DNA from: Salipiger abyssi
Lineage (GTDB): Bacteria > Pseudomonadota > Alphaproteobacteria > Rhodobacterales > Rhodobacteraceae
Length of the DNA: 64,000 nt
Reading direction: 5' to 3'
NCBI RefSeq assembly: GCF_017311415.1
Contig: NZ_JAEKIS010000003.1
Coordinates: 1 to 64,000 of the forward strand
The translations under genes were made by a program, and so were the position numbers. The notes beneath the pieces were generated by a model that was not told the DNA's origin, ran no database searches, and saw only the letters and a program-made list of their open reading frames with translations. Below are positions 44,968-54,262 of this stretch, piece after piece. Positions within the stretch are counted from its first letter, which is position 1. Every line of letters begins with the position of its first letter.

Positions 44968-46179
44968 ATGACCCAGACGCACGCCCGTCCCGCGGATACC
45001 TACACGCCGACCTATTTCCTCGCCTCGCTGGGCGCGGGCGGCACGGCGGTATCCTTCTTCATGTATCTCTTCTTCTGGGTGCCGCATCCCGGCCAGCCCG
45101 TCCCGGTCTTCGAGGATATCGCGGCGGCCTGGGCAAACGGCGTGTTGCCGCAGCAGATCGCCATCGTGGTGGCGATGCTGGGGATCGCGGGGTTCGCCTT
45201 TCTCAACATCAAGTCGCTGATCTGGAACCTCCGGGCCTTCGCCGCCTTCCGCAAGACCGGAGCCTGGGAGGAGATGCGCCAGTCCAACAACGAAAGCTCG
45301 GTCCTCGCCATGCCGCTGGCGCTCGCGATGAGCGTGAATGTCGCCTTCGTGCTGGGCATGGTCTTTGTGCCCGGGCTCTGGCGCGTGGTGGAGTATCTCT
45401 TTCCCATGGCGATGGTCGCCTTCGCGCTGATCGGCGTTCTGGCCTTTCGCCAGCTCGGCGGTTTTCTGGGCCGGGTGCTGTCGAAGGGCGGCATCTTCGA
45501 CGTGACCGCGCACAACTCCTTTGCGCAGCTTCTGCCGGCCTTTGCCATCTCTATGGTTGCCGTGGGCTTTGCCGCCCCCGCCGCGATGAGCACCAACCCG
45601 GTGACCGTCGGCACGGCGCTGGTGCTGTCGACCTTCCTCGGGGTGACCGCGATCCTCTACACGGTGCTGGCCGCCGCGACAGCGCTGAATTCCATGCTGC
45701 ATTACGGCACCGCGCGCGAGGCCGGGCCGACGCTGCTGATCATCGTGCCGATCGTGACGGTGCTGGGCATCATGTTCATGCGTCAGGATCACGGGCTGCA
45801 CGCCACCTTCGGCGTGCACAGCGACCCGGCGGAGATGATGATCTTCCTCGCAAGGCTGCTCTCGGTGCAGGTGGTGTTCCTGTTGCTCGGGCTAACGGTG
45901 CTGCGCGCGCAGGGGTATTTCCGCGATTTTGTGCTGGGGCCGAAGACCTCGGCGGGCTCTTATGCGCTGGTCTGCCCGGCGGTGGCACTGTCGGTGATGC
46001 TGCAATTCTTTCTCAACAAGGGTCTGGTGGCCGCCGGCCTGGTGGACAAGTTCGGCCTCTCCTACTGGCTGCTGACCGGCGTGGCGCTGGCGGCGCAGGC
46101 GGTGGCGATCTGGCTGGTGCTGCGGCTCAACAGGCAGCATTTCGCGCGTGTTCCGGCGCTCACGGTCCCCGCTGAATAA
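44968..46179 (+). CDS. Ten-helix transporter-like protein, probable sulfur-stress gene
   Basis: 403 residues with about ten hydrophobic helices and short loops, the size and helix count of the SLAC1/TehA (TDT) channel fold, which includes sulfite exporters. I recall homologs being labelled TsoY family, but cannot confirm this here. One conserved-looking Cys is in YALVCPAVAL near helix 9. Its promoter holds the best of the three ATTC-N8-GAAT operators, so it is probably made in response to sulfide or persulfide; export of a sulfur oxyanion is inference. Confidence 0.75.
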   Translation: MTQTHARPADTYTPTYFLASLGAGGTAVSFFMYLFFWVPHPGQPVPVFEDIAAAWANGVLPQQIAIVVAMLGIAGFAFLNIKSLIWNLRAFAAFRKTGAWEEMRQSNNESSVLAMPLALAMSVNVAFVLGMVFVPGLWRVVEYLFPMAMVAFALIGVLAFRQLGGFLGRVLSKGGIFDVTAHNSFAQLLPAFAISMVAVGFAAPAAMSTNPVTVGTALVLSTFLGVTAILYTVLAAATALNSMLHYGTAREAGPTLLIIVPIVTVLGIMFMRQDHGLHATFGVHSDPAEMMIFLARLLSVQVVFLLLGLTVLRAQGYFRDFVLGPKTSAGSYALVCPAVALSVMLQFFLNKGLVAAGLVDKFGLSYWLLTGVALAAQAVAIWLVLRLNRQHFARVPALTVPAE

Positions 46180-46203
46180 CTCCTCCAGCCCGTTCGATGA
46201 CAG

Positions 46204-46243
46204 GCGACAGGATGCCGGATTTTCGGATCCGGCATCCTGTCGC
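46204..46243. repeat. 17-bp inverted repeat after the ten-helix gene
   Basis: GCGACAGGATGCCGGAT / ATCCGGCATCCTGTCGC around TTTCGG, 24 bases after the stop, without a T-run. A very stable transcript-end hairpin or a repeat insertion. Confidence 0.7.
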
Positions 46244-46335
46244 TGAATGGGCCGCTTGCGTCAGCGCGTCGCAGCGATGTGATGGAACCGTCGCCTCGGA
46301 CTGCGGTTAAATTCGGCAGGAGAAAGGAGACCATC

Positions 46336-46899
46336 ATGACCCGGCATGTTTCAAACCCCGATCCGTCGACGACGTCTCGCCACTTTACCGGCCCGGACTG
46401 GCGATGGCTGCTGGTGCTGGGGGCGGTTCTCATCGTCGGTGCGGTTCTGGCTTTCCTCAATCCCTTTGCGGCGTCGCTGACGGCCGTGGCGATCGCTGGC
46501 AGCATTTTTGTGCTGGGCGGTGTGCTTCAGCTCTGGATCGCGTTCCAATATCAGGGTCCGAGCGCGGCGCGTCTCGTTGCCGGGCTGCTGGGTCTGCTTG
46601 TCCTTGTCTTCGGCGTTGCGCTCGTCGCCAATCCGCTTGCCGGGATCGTCTCGCTGACCCTGCTGATCGCGGGCTTTTTCCTCGCCATGGGGGTGCTGCG
46701 CATCTGGCTGGGCTTTCACCTGCGCGACCGCACCGGCTGGGGCTGGCTGGTTGCCGCCGGTGCGGTGTCCGTGCTGCTGGGTCTGCTGATCGTGCTGGCC
46801 ATGCCCGAAGCTGCCGCCGGGCTCCTGGGGCTGTTCCTCGGGGTGGATCTGCTGAGCTCGGGTGTCGGGATGACGGTGCTGGCGCTGCGGATGCGGTGA
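46336..46899 (+). CDS. HdeD-family (DUF308) membrane protein
   Basis: 187 residues from the ATG at 46336 (AAAGGAGA upstream). Six hydrophobic helices in three pairs of the DUF308 type, e.g. LVLGAVLIVGAVLAFLNPFA and LGLLVLVFGVALVANPL. HdeD in E. coli is an acid-resistance membrane protein; here the role is unknown. Stand-alone gene. Confidence 0.88.
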   Translation: MTRHVSNPDPSTTSRHFTGPDWRWLLVLGAVLIVGAVLAFLNPFAASLTAVAIAGSIFVLGGVLQLWIAFQYQGPSAARLVAGLLGLLVLVFGVALVANPLAGIVSLTLLIAGFFLAMGVLRIWLGFHLRDRTGWGWLVAAGAVSVLLGLLIVLAMPEAAAGLLGLFLGVDLLSSGVGMTVLALRMR

Positions 46900-46949
46900 G
46901 AGTGGCGGTGGGCAGATTGTCCGCCCTGCCCCGGTCGCGGATCTCGGTC

Positions 46950-46989
46950 GCCGCGCCATCGTCGGCCCGTGGGTTGGCGATGGCGCGGC
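46950..46989. repeat. GCCGCGCCATCG dispersed palindromic repeat, copy 1
   Basis: Arms GCCGCGCCATCG / CGATGGCGCGGC enclose GGCCCGTGGGTTGG. The same sequence recurs inverted at 56660-56801. A short GGGCA/TGCCC hairpin follows at 47034-47046, and a similar one follows the second locus. Confidence 0.65.
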
Positions 46990-47056
46990 GGCTTCGCCTT
47001 GTTCCGCGCCCGGGAACCGCTCAAGCGTAGAGTGGGCAATCTGCCCTTCGTAAAGC

Positions 47057-48346
47057 CTACCCGTCCGCGATTTTGTGACGCCGCCGCACGCTTTCCGGCC
47101 GCCCCGGCAGCGAAAGCCGCGCGTCGTTCCGCGCCTGTCGTGACACAACCTGTCCCTTGGAGATCACGCAAAGCCTATCGGGCCGCAGTCGCAGCGCCTC
47201 GATGGCCGAGCCCGCATCCAGCACCACCAGCGAGGCCAGCTTGCCCGGGGCCAGCCCGTACTCGTCCAGATGCAGGATCTTCGCATTCTCCTCGGTCACC
47301 ATGGTGAAACAGCGCTGCATCTCGTCGGGCGCGGTCATCTGCGCCACATGCAGCCCCATGAAGGCCACGTCCAGCATGTCCGCCGTGCCGAGCGAATACC
47401 ACGGATCGCGCACGCAATCCTGCCCCCAGCCGACCGGGATGCCGTAGCTCTGCATCTCCTTCACCCGCGTCAGACCGCGCCGCTTGGGGTAGGTGTCGTG
47501 ACGGCCCTGAAGGGTGATGTTGATCAGCGGATTGGGGATCGCCGCCACCTGCGCCTCGGCCATCAGCGGCAGCAGCTTGGAGACATAGTAATTGTCCATC
47601 GAATGCATCGAGGTCAGATGCGAGCCCGCCACCCGGCCCTGAAGGCCCAGCCGCTGCGTCTCGTAGGCCAGCGTCTCGATATGGCGCGACAGCGGGTCGT
47701 CGGTCTCGTCGCAATGCAGATCGACCAGCAACCCCCGCTCGGCGGCGATCTCGCAAAGCTCGCGGACCGAGGCGGCGCCATCGCTCATGGTGCGCTCGAA
47801 ATGCGGGATGCCGCCCACCACATCGACGCCCATATCCAGCGCCCGCAGCGTGTTCGCCTTGGCCGTCGGGTCGCGGTAGAAGCCGTCCTGCGGGAAGGCC
47901 ACCAGTTGCAGGTCGAGATACGGCTTCACGGCCTCCTTCACATGCAGCAGTGCCTCGACGCCTTTCAGCGCATCATCGCAGGTGTCGACATGGCTGCGCA
48001 CCGCCAAGAGCCCCATGCTCACCGCCCAGTCGCAATAGGCGAGCGCGCGCTCCACCATTTCCTCGACCGTGGCGATCTGCTTCAGCTCGCCCCAGAGCGC
48101 GATGCCTTCCAGCAGCGTGCCGGAGGCGTTGATGCGCGGTGTGCCGTAGCTCAGCGTCGCGTCCATGTGGAAATGCGGATCGACGAAGGGCGGCGAGACC
48201 AGATCGCCAGTGGCGTCGATCACCGTGCCCGCTTCGGCGCCGGTCAGGTCGCCCATGGCGGCGATCCGGTCGCCGGTGATGCCGATATCCTTGACGGTGC
48301 CGTCGGGCAGGGTGCCGCCTGTCACGAGGATGTCGAAGCTGGCCAT
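47057..48346 (-). CDS. codA: Cytosine deaminase-type amidohydrolase
   Basis: 429 residues. Metal ligands HFHMD (H58, H60), then the His in LHCDETDD and a late Asp in GQDCVRDPWYSLG, as in bacterial cytosine deaminase. It hydrolyses cytosine (or a related pyrimidine/creatinine-like ring) to uracil. Starts at an ATG sharing one base with the stop of the ABC permease (TGATG), so nucleoside/base uptake and deamination are co-translated. Confidence 0.9.
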   Translation of the reverse strand: MASFDILVTGGTLPDGTVKDIGITGDRIAAMGDLTGAEAGTVIDATGDLVSPPFVDPHFHMDATLSYGTPRINASGTLLEGIALWGELKQIATVEEMVERALAYCDWAVSMGLLAVRSHVDTCDDALKGVEALLHVKEAVKPYLDLQLVAFPQDGFYRDPTAKANTLRALDMGVDVVGGIPHFERTMSDGAASVRELCEIAAERGLLVDLHCDETDDPLSRHIETLAYETQRLGLQGRVAGSHLTSMHSMDNYYVSKLLPLMAEAQVAAIPNPLINITLQGRHDTYPKRRGLTRVKEMQSYGIPVGWGQDCVRDPWYSLGTADMLDVAFMGLHVAQMTAPDEMQRCFTMVTEENAKILHLDEYGLAPGKLASLVVLDAGSAIEALRLRPDRLCVISKGQVVSRQARNDARLSLPGRPESVRRRHKIADG

Positions 48347-49293
48347 CAGCGGTCTCCGCGGTTGAAGGGGGTCATGAGCGCTGCGGGCACCTCGGCCCGG
48401 CGCGACATCAGGATAAGCGTCAGGACGGAGAGAAGATAGGGGATCATCAGGAATACCTGATAGGGCACGATCTGCCCCAGCCCGGTCTGTTGCAGCCGCA
48501 CCTGAAGCGCATCGAACCCGGCGAAAAGCAGCACGCCCAGCAGCGCCTTGCCCGGCTTCCAGGCGCCGAAGACCACCAGCGCAATGCAGATCCAGCCGCG
48601 CCCGTTCACCATCTCGAAGAAGAAGCTCGAAAAGGCCGACATGGTGAGGAATGCCCCGCCCACCGCCATCAGCCCCGAGCCCACGATCACCGCCCCCATG
48701 CGCAGCGCCGCGACCGAGAGCCCCTGCGCCTCGACCGCCTGCGGGTTCTCTCCGGCGGCGCGCAGGGCAAGGCCCAGCGGCGTGCGGTAGAGCACCAGCG
48801 CGGTGAGCGCGACGCAGGCAAAGCCCGCCCAACTGAGCGCGGTCTGGGAAAACAGCGCCTCGCCCAGCCAGGGCAGATCGCTGAGGCCGGGGATGTGCAG
48901 CGGCTGAAAGGGCTCGATGCGCGGCGGGTTGGTGACCTCGGGCAGCGCCAGGCGATAGGCGTAATAGGCCGAGGCGGTGGCCAGCATGGTGATCCCCAGC
49001 CCCACCACATGCTGCGAGAGCCCGAAGGGCACCGTCAGCAGCGCGTGCACCGCGCCGAACCCCATCCCCGCCAGCATCGCCACCGCGACGCCTGCCCAGA
49101 GCCCGCCACCCGCATAGACCGTGACCCAGCCGGCGAAGGCGCCAAAGACCATGATGCCCTCGATCCCGAGGTTCAGCACGCCCGCACGCTCGCAGATCAG
49201 CTCTCCCATGGTGGCGAAGATCAGCGGCGCGGCGATGCGCAGCACGGCAGCCCAGAAACTGGCCGAGATCAGAATATCGGCAAGCTCGCTCAT
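48346..49293 (-). CDS. Nucleoside-type ABC transporter permease (second permease)
   Basis: 315 residues with eight to nine helices. GVLNLGIEGIMVFGAF and the GENPQAVEAQGLSVAALRMG coupling loop are typical of the YufQ/NupQ-like permeases of BMP-dependent nucleoside importers. Intact on its own, but its partner permease upstream is truncated and the ATPase and binding-protein genes are missing, so the importer is probably dead unless complemented elsewhere. Confidence 0.9.
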   Translation of the reverse strand: MSELADILISASFWAAVLRIAAPLIFATMGELICERAGVLNLGIEGIMVFGAFAGWVTVYAGGGLWAGVAVAMLAGMGFGAVHALLTVPFGLSQHVVGLGITMLATASAYYAYRLALPEVTNPPRIEPFQPLHIPGLSDLPWLGEALFSQTALSWAGFACVALTALVLYRTPLGLALRAAGENPQAVEAQGLSVAALRMGAVIVGSGLMAVGGAFLTMSAFSSFFFEMVNGRGWICIALVVFGAWKPGKALLGVLLFAGFDALQVRLQQTGLGQIVPYQVFLMIPYLLSVLTLILMSRRAEVPAALMTPFNRGDR

Positions 49294-49577
49294 CCCCGCA
49301 CCACCCGGAACCGCGTGAGCAGGATCGCCAGCACCATGAAGAGCAGGGCTGCGGCGAGCAGGATATCGGCGATATAGGTCGGCACCTCGGCGGCGCGCGA
49401 CATGCTGTCGGCGCCGACAAAGATCCCAGCCACGAAGAGTGCCGAGACCACCACGCCCAGCGGGTGCAGCAGCGCCAGCATGGCGACGATGATGCCGGTA
49501 TAGCCGAAACCGGGCGAGAGATCGGAGGTCAGGTTGCCCTTGAGCCCCGCGACTTCCGAGCATCCCGCCAGCCCGCA
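49290..49577 (-). pseudogene. 3' remnant of the first nucleoside ABC permease
   Basis: An open frame of about 95 codons matches only the end of a BMP-type permease (GLAG, then LSPGFGYTGIIVAMLALLHPLG), and its stop overlaps the second permease ATG. Upstream, in-frame TGA and TAA stops appear near 49597 and homology stops around 49577. The family is normally about 350 residues, so some 250 N-terminal residues are lost. Confidence 0.8.
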
Positions 49578-49671
49578 CGAGCGGAAGCCCTTTTATCAAC
49601 ACGACTTAGTATTCTCTCAGAACACCTTAGCTGGAATAGACCCTTCTCCAACTACTCGAAAAATCCCGGCC
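49578..49671. other. AT-rich scar between the truncated permease and deoC
   Basis: About 94 bases visibly richer in A and T than anything around, with no gene. The likely junction of the deletion that removed the rest of the ABC operon. Confidence 0.5.
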
Positions 49672-50667
49672 TCAGCCAAGCGCGTGCCGCCAGGAGGCGG
49701 AATAGGCGCCGGTCACATGATGTTCGAGCTGCCGCTCGATATCGCCGAGCAGGCTGGAGGCGCCGAAGCGGAAGAGATCGGGCCGCAGCCAGCGATCCCC
49801 CAGCTCTTCCTTGATCAGCGCCAGATAATTCAGCGAATCCTTGGCCTTGGAGATTCCGCCGGCCGGCTTGTAGCCGACGCGATAGCCCGTCGCCTCGTAA
49901 TAGTCGCGGATCGCCCGGATCATCACCAGGCTCACCGGCAGCGTGGCGTTGACGCTTTCCTTGCCGGTCGAGGTCTTGATGAAATCGGCGCCCGCCATCA
50001 TGCAGACCAGCGAGGCGCGGGCGACATTCTGAAGCGTGCCCAGCTCGCCGGTGGCAAGGATCGCCTTCACATGCGCCTCGCCGCAGGCGGCGCGGAACTG
50101 CCGCATCTCGTCGTAGAGCCCCTGCCAGTCGCCGGTCAGCACCAGTCGCCGGGAAATCACGATGTCGATCTCGCGCGCGCCGGCCTTCACGCTCTCGCCG
50201 ATCTCGGCGAGCCGCAGCGGGAAGGGCGACAGCCCCGCCGGAAAGCCGGTGGAGACGGCGGCCACCGGGATGCCGGAGCCGTCCAGCGCGGTGACGGCGG
50301 GGGCGATCATGTCGTGATAGACGCAGACCGCGCCCACGGTCAGATCAGGCAGCCCCAGCGCGTCGAGCAGATCGGCACGCACCGGCTGTTTCGCCTTGGC
50401 GCAGAGCCGCGCGACCCGGCCCGGCGTGTCGTCGCCCGAGAGCGTCGTCAGGTCGATGCAGGAGACCGCGCGCGCCAGCCAGGCGGCCTGGAACTCCTTC
50501 TTGACGCTGCGCCGTCCGGGCAGGGTCGCGGCGCGGCGCTCGATGGCCGAGCGGTTGGCGCGGGCGCGCAGCACCCAGTCCATGTCGAGCGCCATGCCGG
50601 GATTGCGCGGCTCCATGGCCTGCGGCAGATGGGTGACGCTGCGGGGCGCTTCGGTGGTCTCGGCCAT
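49672..50667 (-). CDS. deoC: Deoxyribose-phosphate aldolase
   Basis: 331 residues from the ATG at 50667 (CGGAGGATACG upstream), the long DeoC form. It splits 2-deoxyribose-5-phosphate into glyceraldehyde-3-phosphate and acetaldehyde in nucleoside catabolism. The Schiff-base lysine is K231 in ADFIKTSTGK; a second lysine is in GYKPAGGI. Same strand as the permease remnant and codA, consistent with one former nucleoside-use locus. Confidence 0.95.
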   Translation of the reverse strand: MAETTEAPRSVTHLPQAMEPRNPGMALDMDWVLRARANRSAIERRAATLPGRRSVKKEFQAAWLARAVSCIDLTTLSGDDTPGRVARLCAKAKQPVRADLLDALGLPDLTVGAVCVYHDMIAPAVTALDGSGIPVAAVSTGFPAGLSPFPLRLAEIGESVKAGAREIDIVISRRLVLTGDWQGLYDEMRQFRAACGEAHVKAILATGELGTLQNVARASLVCMMAGADFIKTSTGKESVNATLPVSLVMIRAIRDYYEATGYRVGYKPAGGISKAKDSLNYLALIKEELGDRWLRPDLFRFGASSLLGDIERQLEHHVTGAYSASWRHALG

Positions 50668-50732
50668 ATCGTATCCTCCGGAAAAGACGGTGGCACTTCC
50701 CTCGCCCGCAGGCAAGAGAGGCCGTCGCGGCA

Positions 50733-51410
50733 TCAGCGGATGCGGTTGGAGATCCAGCGCAGCAGCGGGTTCTTCTGCGGGCGCAGAAGCTCCAGATGCA
50801 GAATGCGCGGGCGCGGCGCGTCCGACCAGATCAGTTCGGAGGCCTCGAAGACGCGCTTGTTGAACTGCGGCGGGAAAACGTAGAAATCCACATCCGAGCG
50901 CCACAGCACCTCGCGGAAAGACGGCTGGTCGATACCCATGCCGCTCGCCGCGAATGTTTCGGCCCAGTCGCGGAAAAACGCCTTCACGCGCTCGGTCTTG
51001 CGATAGAGCAGCACGCCGGTGTTGATCTCGGGAAAGGTCTCGGGCAGGTCGAGCGCGATCTTTTTCAGATGCCGGGGCCGGTGCCAGAGGATCACCTGCG
51101 CGCCGCACATCTCGTATTTGCGCAGCAGATCGAAGAGCGAGGCCAGATCCGCCCGCACGACGGTGTCGTTGTCGAGAAACAGCGTCTCGTCATAGGGGCT
51201 GTCGCCCAGCACGTTCACCTTGGGCCGTTTCAGCCCCTCGGGGATGTAGAACGCCTGATCGAAGCCGCTGGTATCGTCGCCCTCTTTGCACCAGATCGCG
51301 GTGCCGAGCGCCGGGTTCGATCGTTTGACGCTGGCCGCCGAGCGCCGTGCCACATCCACATGGTCGCGGCCCCAGGCCACATAGACCACCCCGCGCGATG
51401 TCTGCGCCAT
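50733..51410 (-). CDS. Glycosyltransferase-like (nucleotide-sugar fold) protein
   Basis: 225 residues from the ATG at 51410 (GGAGGG upstream). It starts VVYVAWGRDHVDVARRSAASVKR and has a DND motif in TLFLDNDTVVRAD, as in GT-A type sugar transferases, with EINTGVLLYRK as a second conserved region. Acceptor and donor unknown. Downstream of the aminotransferase on the same strand, 250 bases away. Confidence 0.75.
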   Translation of the reverse strand: MAQTSRGVVYVAWGRDHVDVARRSAASVKRSNPALGTAIWCKEGDDTSGFDQAFYIPEGLKRPKVNVLGDSPYDETLFLDNDTVVRADLASLFDLLRKYEMCGAQVILWHRPRHLKKIALDLPETFPEINTGVLLYRKTERVKAFFRDWAETFAASGMGIDQPSFREVLWRSDVDFYVFPPQFNKRVFEASELIWSDAPRPRILHLELLRPQKNPLLRWISNRIR

Positions 51411-51624
51411 CTCGTCACCCTCCATTGCGGTGTTCGGCATACGCGCGCCGTCTCCGCCTGTAAATCGCGGCGGGGCATCTTCTCTTTCCAAATACGCATG
51501 CTGCGGCATCGGCCGCAGGCCAGGATTGTCCTAGGGACGCTCTTGCAGAGCACCGCCCGGGGCCGTGCCGGCGCTGCGCGCCGGAAAGAGCGTATTTTCA
51601 AAGAGAAGAAGGCAGGGGCGTGGC

Positions 51625-51654
51625 GCCGGTATCCAGCCATCGGGATACCGGCGA
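51625..51654. terminator. Hairpin after the aminotransferase gene
   Basis: CGCCGGTATCC / GGATACCGGCG around an eight-base loop, seven bases beyond the aminotransferase stop. No T-run. Confidence 0.5.
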
Positions 51655-51660
51655 GGGGGA

Positions 51661-52845
51661 TCAGATCCCCGATTTCACGATCGCCTCGGCGAGGATCGGC
51701 ACGGAGCTCTTGTTCAGCCCGGCGATGTTCAGCCGCGAGTCGCCGACCATGTAGATGCCGTGATCGCGGCGCAGCGTCTCGACCTGCTCGGGCGAGGCGC
51801 CGAGCCGCGAGAACATGCCGCGATGCTGGGCGATGAAGCCGAAGCGGTCCGAGCCCGACAGCCGTTGCAGCTCGGTGGCGAGCTGCTCGCGCAGGCCCAG
51901 CATCGAGTTACGCACCTCTTCCAGCTCTGCCGCCCAGTCGGCGCGCAGCGCCGGGTCGGTCAGCACCATGGTCACCAGCCGCGCGCCGTGATCGGGCGGG
52001 AAGGAATAGTTCTGCCGGTTGAGATAGTTCAGCGTGCCCTGGTTGAGCTTCTGCGCCCCGGCATCGTTGCTGACCGCCATCAAGAGGCCGGTGCGTTCGC
52101 GGTAGATGCCGAAATTCTTCGAGCAGCTCGCCGCGATCAGGCATTCCGGCACCGAAGAGGCCACGAGGCGGACGCCGGCGGCATCCTCTTCCAGCCCGTC
52201 GCCAAAGCCCTGATAGGCGATGTCGATCATCGGGGTGGCGCCGGTCTTGAGCAGCAGATCGACCACCGCCTGCCATTGCGACAGGTTGAGGTTGGCGCCG
52301 GTGGGGTTGTGGCAGCAGCCATGCAGCAGCACCACGTCGCCTTTGCCCGCCTGCGCGAGATCGGCCATCATGCCGTCGAAATCCACCGCCCGCGTCTCGT
52401 TGTCGAAATAGCGGTAGGGGGTGAAGGGGATGCCCATATGCTTGAGGATCGACAGGTGGTTGGGCCAGGTCGGATCCGAGACATAGACCTTGCCCGAGGG
52501 GCTGGCCATGCGGACCAGATCGAAGGCCTGACGCACCGCGCCCGTGCCGCCCGGGGTCGCGGCGGCGGCCACGTTGCCGCGCGGCACCGCATCGCCCAGC
52601 ACCAGCGCGATCATCGCGTCGGAAAAGCCCGGATCGCCGGCGAGGCCGGTATAGGCTTTCGTGGTCTCGGCTTCCCAGAGCTGCTTTTCCGCCGTCTTGA
52701 CGGCGCGCATGATCGGGGTGTTGCCGCTGGCATCCTTGTAGACGCCGACGCCAAGGTCGATCTTCTGCTCGCGCGGATCCTCGCGGTAGAGCTGCATCAG
52801 GGCCAGAATTTTGTCGGCAGGTTGCTCTTTGAGGTTCTCGAACAT
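51661..52845 (-). CDS. Aromatic/aspartate aminotransferase
   Basis: 394 residues, fold-type I PLP enzyme of the AspC/TyrB group. PLP lysine K243 in ASCSKNFGIYRERTG, HNPTGANL and the C-terminal arginine region SRLNIAGLN. Transfers amino groups between Asp, Tyr, Phe and 2-oxoglutarate. Starts at an ATG sharing one base with the sulfurtransferase stop (TGATG), so the two are co-translated. That pairing suits cysteine breakdown: transamination of cysteine gives 3-mercaptopyruvate, the partner's substrate. Confidence 0.93.
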   Translation of the reverse strand: MFENLKEQPADKILALMQLYREDPREQKIDLGVGVYKDASGNTPIMRAVKTAEKQLWEAETTKAYTGLAGDPGFSDAMIALVLGDAVPRGNVAAAATPGGTGAVRQAFDLVRMASPSGKVYVSDPTWPNHLSILKHMGIPFTPYRYFDNETRAVDFDGMMADLAQAGKGDVVLLHGCCHNPTGANLNLSQWQAVVDLLLKTGATPMIDIAYQGFGDGLEEDAAGVRLVASSVPECLIAASCSKNFGIYRERTGLLMAVSNDAGAQKLNQGTLNYLNRQNYSFPPDHGARLVTMVLTDPALRADWAAELEEVRNSMLGLREQLATELQRLSGSDRFGFIAQHRGMFSRLGASPEQVETLRRDHGIYMVGDSRLNIAGLNKSSVPILAEAIVKSGI

Positions 52846-53702
52846 CAGTCCTCTCCGGTGGCGACGGGCAGGGTGGGGAACTGCCCCCACTCGCTCCACG
52901 ACCCGTCATACAGGGAATGGTCGGTCTTGCCCATGCGGGTCAGGGCAAGGTTGAGCACGGCGGCGGTCACGCCCGACCCGCAGGAGGTGATCGCCGGTTT
53001 CGACAGATCGACCCCCGCCGCCTCGAAGACCGCGCGCAGCCCCTCGGGGTCTTTCAGCGTGCCGTCGGCATTCATCAGCGTCTGGAAGGGCACGTTTTTG
53101 GCGCCGGGAATATGGCCCGAGCGCAGACCCGGGCGCGGCTCTGCCACTTCGCCGCGAAAGCGCTCGGCGGCGCGGGCGTCGATGATCTCGGTATCGCGCA
53201 GCTTGGCGGCGGAGGAGACCTGCGTCACGTCCTTCACCATCTGGTTCTGGCGGCGCACGGTCATGTGGCGGTCGCGGATCACCGGCGGCAGATCCTCGGT
53301 CTCGCGGCCCTCGGCCTGCCATTTCGGCAGCCCGCCGTCGAGCACGGCGATATCGTTCTGCCCCATCAGCCGGAACAGCCACCAGACCCGCGCGGCGGAA
53401 TAGATGCCCTGGCTGTCATAGACCACGATCTGATGGCCGTCGCCGACGCCGAGCGCCCGCATGCGCGACATGAACTTCTCGACCGGCGGCACCATATGCG
53501 GCAGCTCGGAACGGTGGTCGCTGACATCGTCGATGTCGAAGAACCGCGCGCCGGGAATATGCGCCGCGTCGTATTCCGCCCTGGCGTCGCGGTCGGAGCC
53601 CGGCAGGAACATGCTCGCATCGAGAACGCGCAGGTCGGGGTCCTTGAGATGCCTGGCGAGCCAGTCGGTCGACACCAGAAGCTTGGGATCGTCGTGGGAC
53701 AT
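52845..53702 (-). CDS. sseA: 3-mercaptopyruvate sulfurtransferase
   Basis: 285 residues, two rhodanese domains (1-~150, 165-285). The active cysteine is C241 in the CGSGVTA loop of the second domain, the loop type of mercaptopyruvate rather than thiosulfate sulfurtransferases. It makes protein persulfide and hydrogen sulfide from mercaptopyruvate. Directly upstream of and overlapping the aminotransferase, so the pair could turn cysteine into persulfide sulfur. Confidence 0.93.
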   Translation of the reverse strand: MSHDDPKLLVSTDWLARHLKDPDLRVLDASMFLPGSDRDARAEYDAAHIPGARFFDIDDVSDHRSELPHMVPPVEKFMSRMRALGVGDGHQIVVYDSQGIYSAARVWWLFRLMGQNDIAVLDGGLPKWQAEGRETEDLPPVIRDRHMTVRRQNQMVKDVTQVSSAAKLRDTEIIDARAAERFRGEVAEPRPGLRSGHIPGAKNVPFQTLMNADGTLKDPEGLRAVFEAAGVDLSKPAITSCGSGVTAAVLNLALTRMGKTDHSLYDGSWSEWGQFPTLPVATGED

Positions 53703-53788
53703 GAGGTCTTCCCCGGGCAGTCACTATCCGCCCGTCTCTAGTCCGCATGGGGCCGCAAGACAAGGGCGCGTGGGGGAAGGCGCGGGAC

Positions 53789-54262
53789 TCAGCCGCGTTC
53801 CTTGAGCAGGCGCTGCTTCTGGCGGTTCCAGTCGCGTTTCGCCTCGGTCTCGCGCTTGTCGACGGTCTTCTTGCCCTTGGCGATGCCGACCTTCAGCTTG
53901 GCGATGCCCTTGTGGTTGAAATAGAGCACCAGCGGCACGACGGTCATGCCCTTGCGCTGGGTCTCGTTCCACAGCCGCGCCAGCTCCTTTCTGGACACCA
54001 GCAGCTTGCGGCGGCGGCGCTCCTCATGGCCGAACATGGCGCGCTCGTAGGGGGCGATATAGCTGTTGACCAGCCACAGCTCGCCATTCTCTACCGCCGC
54101 ATAGCTTTCGGCGATATTGGCGGTGTTCTCGCGCAGCGATTTCACCTCGGACCCGCTGAGCACGATGCCGCATTCGAGATCGTCCTCGATTGCGTAATCG
54201 AAACGCGCGCGCCGGTTCTCGGCGATCACCTTGTAATTCGGGTCTGTCTTCGGTTTGGCCAT
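53789..54262 (-). CDS. smpB: SsrA-binding protein SmpB
   Basis: 157 residues from the ATG at 54262. [30 protein letters not shown] and the C-terminal [24 protein letters not shown] are diagnostic. It brings tmRNA to stalled ribosomes. The ssrA gene itself was not seen in the window. Confidence 0.97.
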   Translation of the reverse strand: MAKPKTDPNYKVIAENRRARFDYAIEDDLECGIVLSGSEVKSLRENTANIAESYAAVENGELWLVNSYIAPYERAMFGHEERRRRKLLVSRKELARLWNETQRKGMTVVPLVLYFNHKGIAKLKVGIAKGKKTVDKRETEAKRDWNRQKQRLLKERG

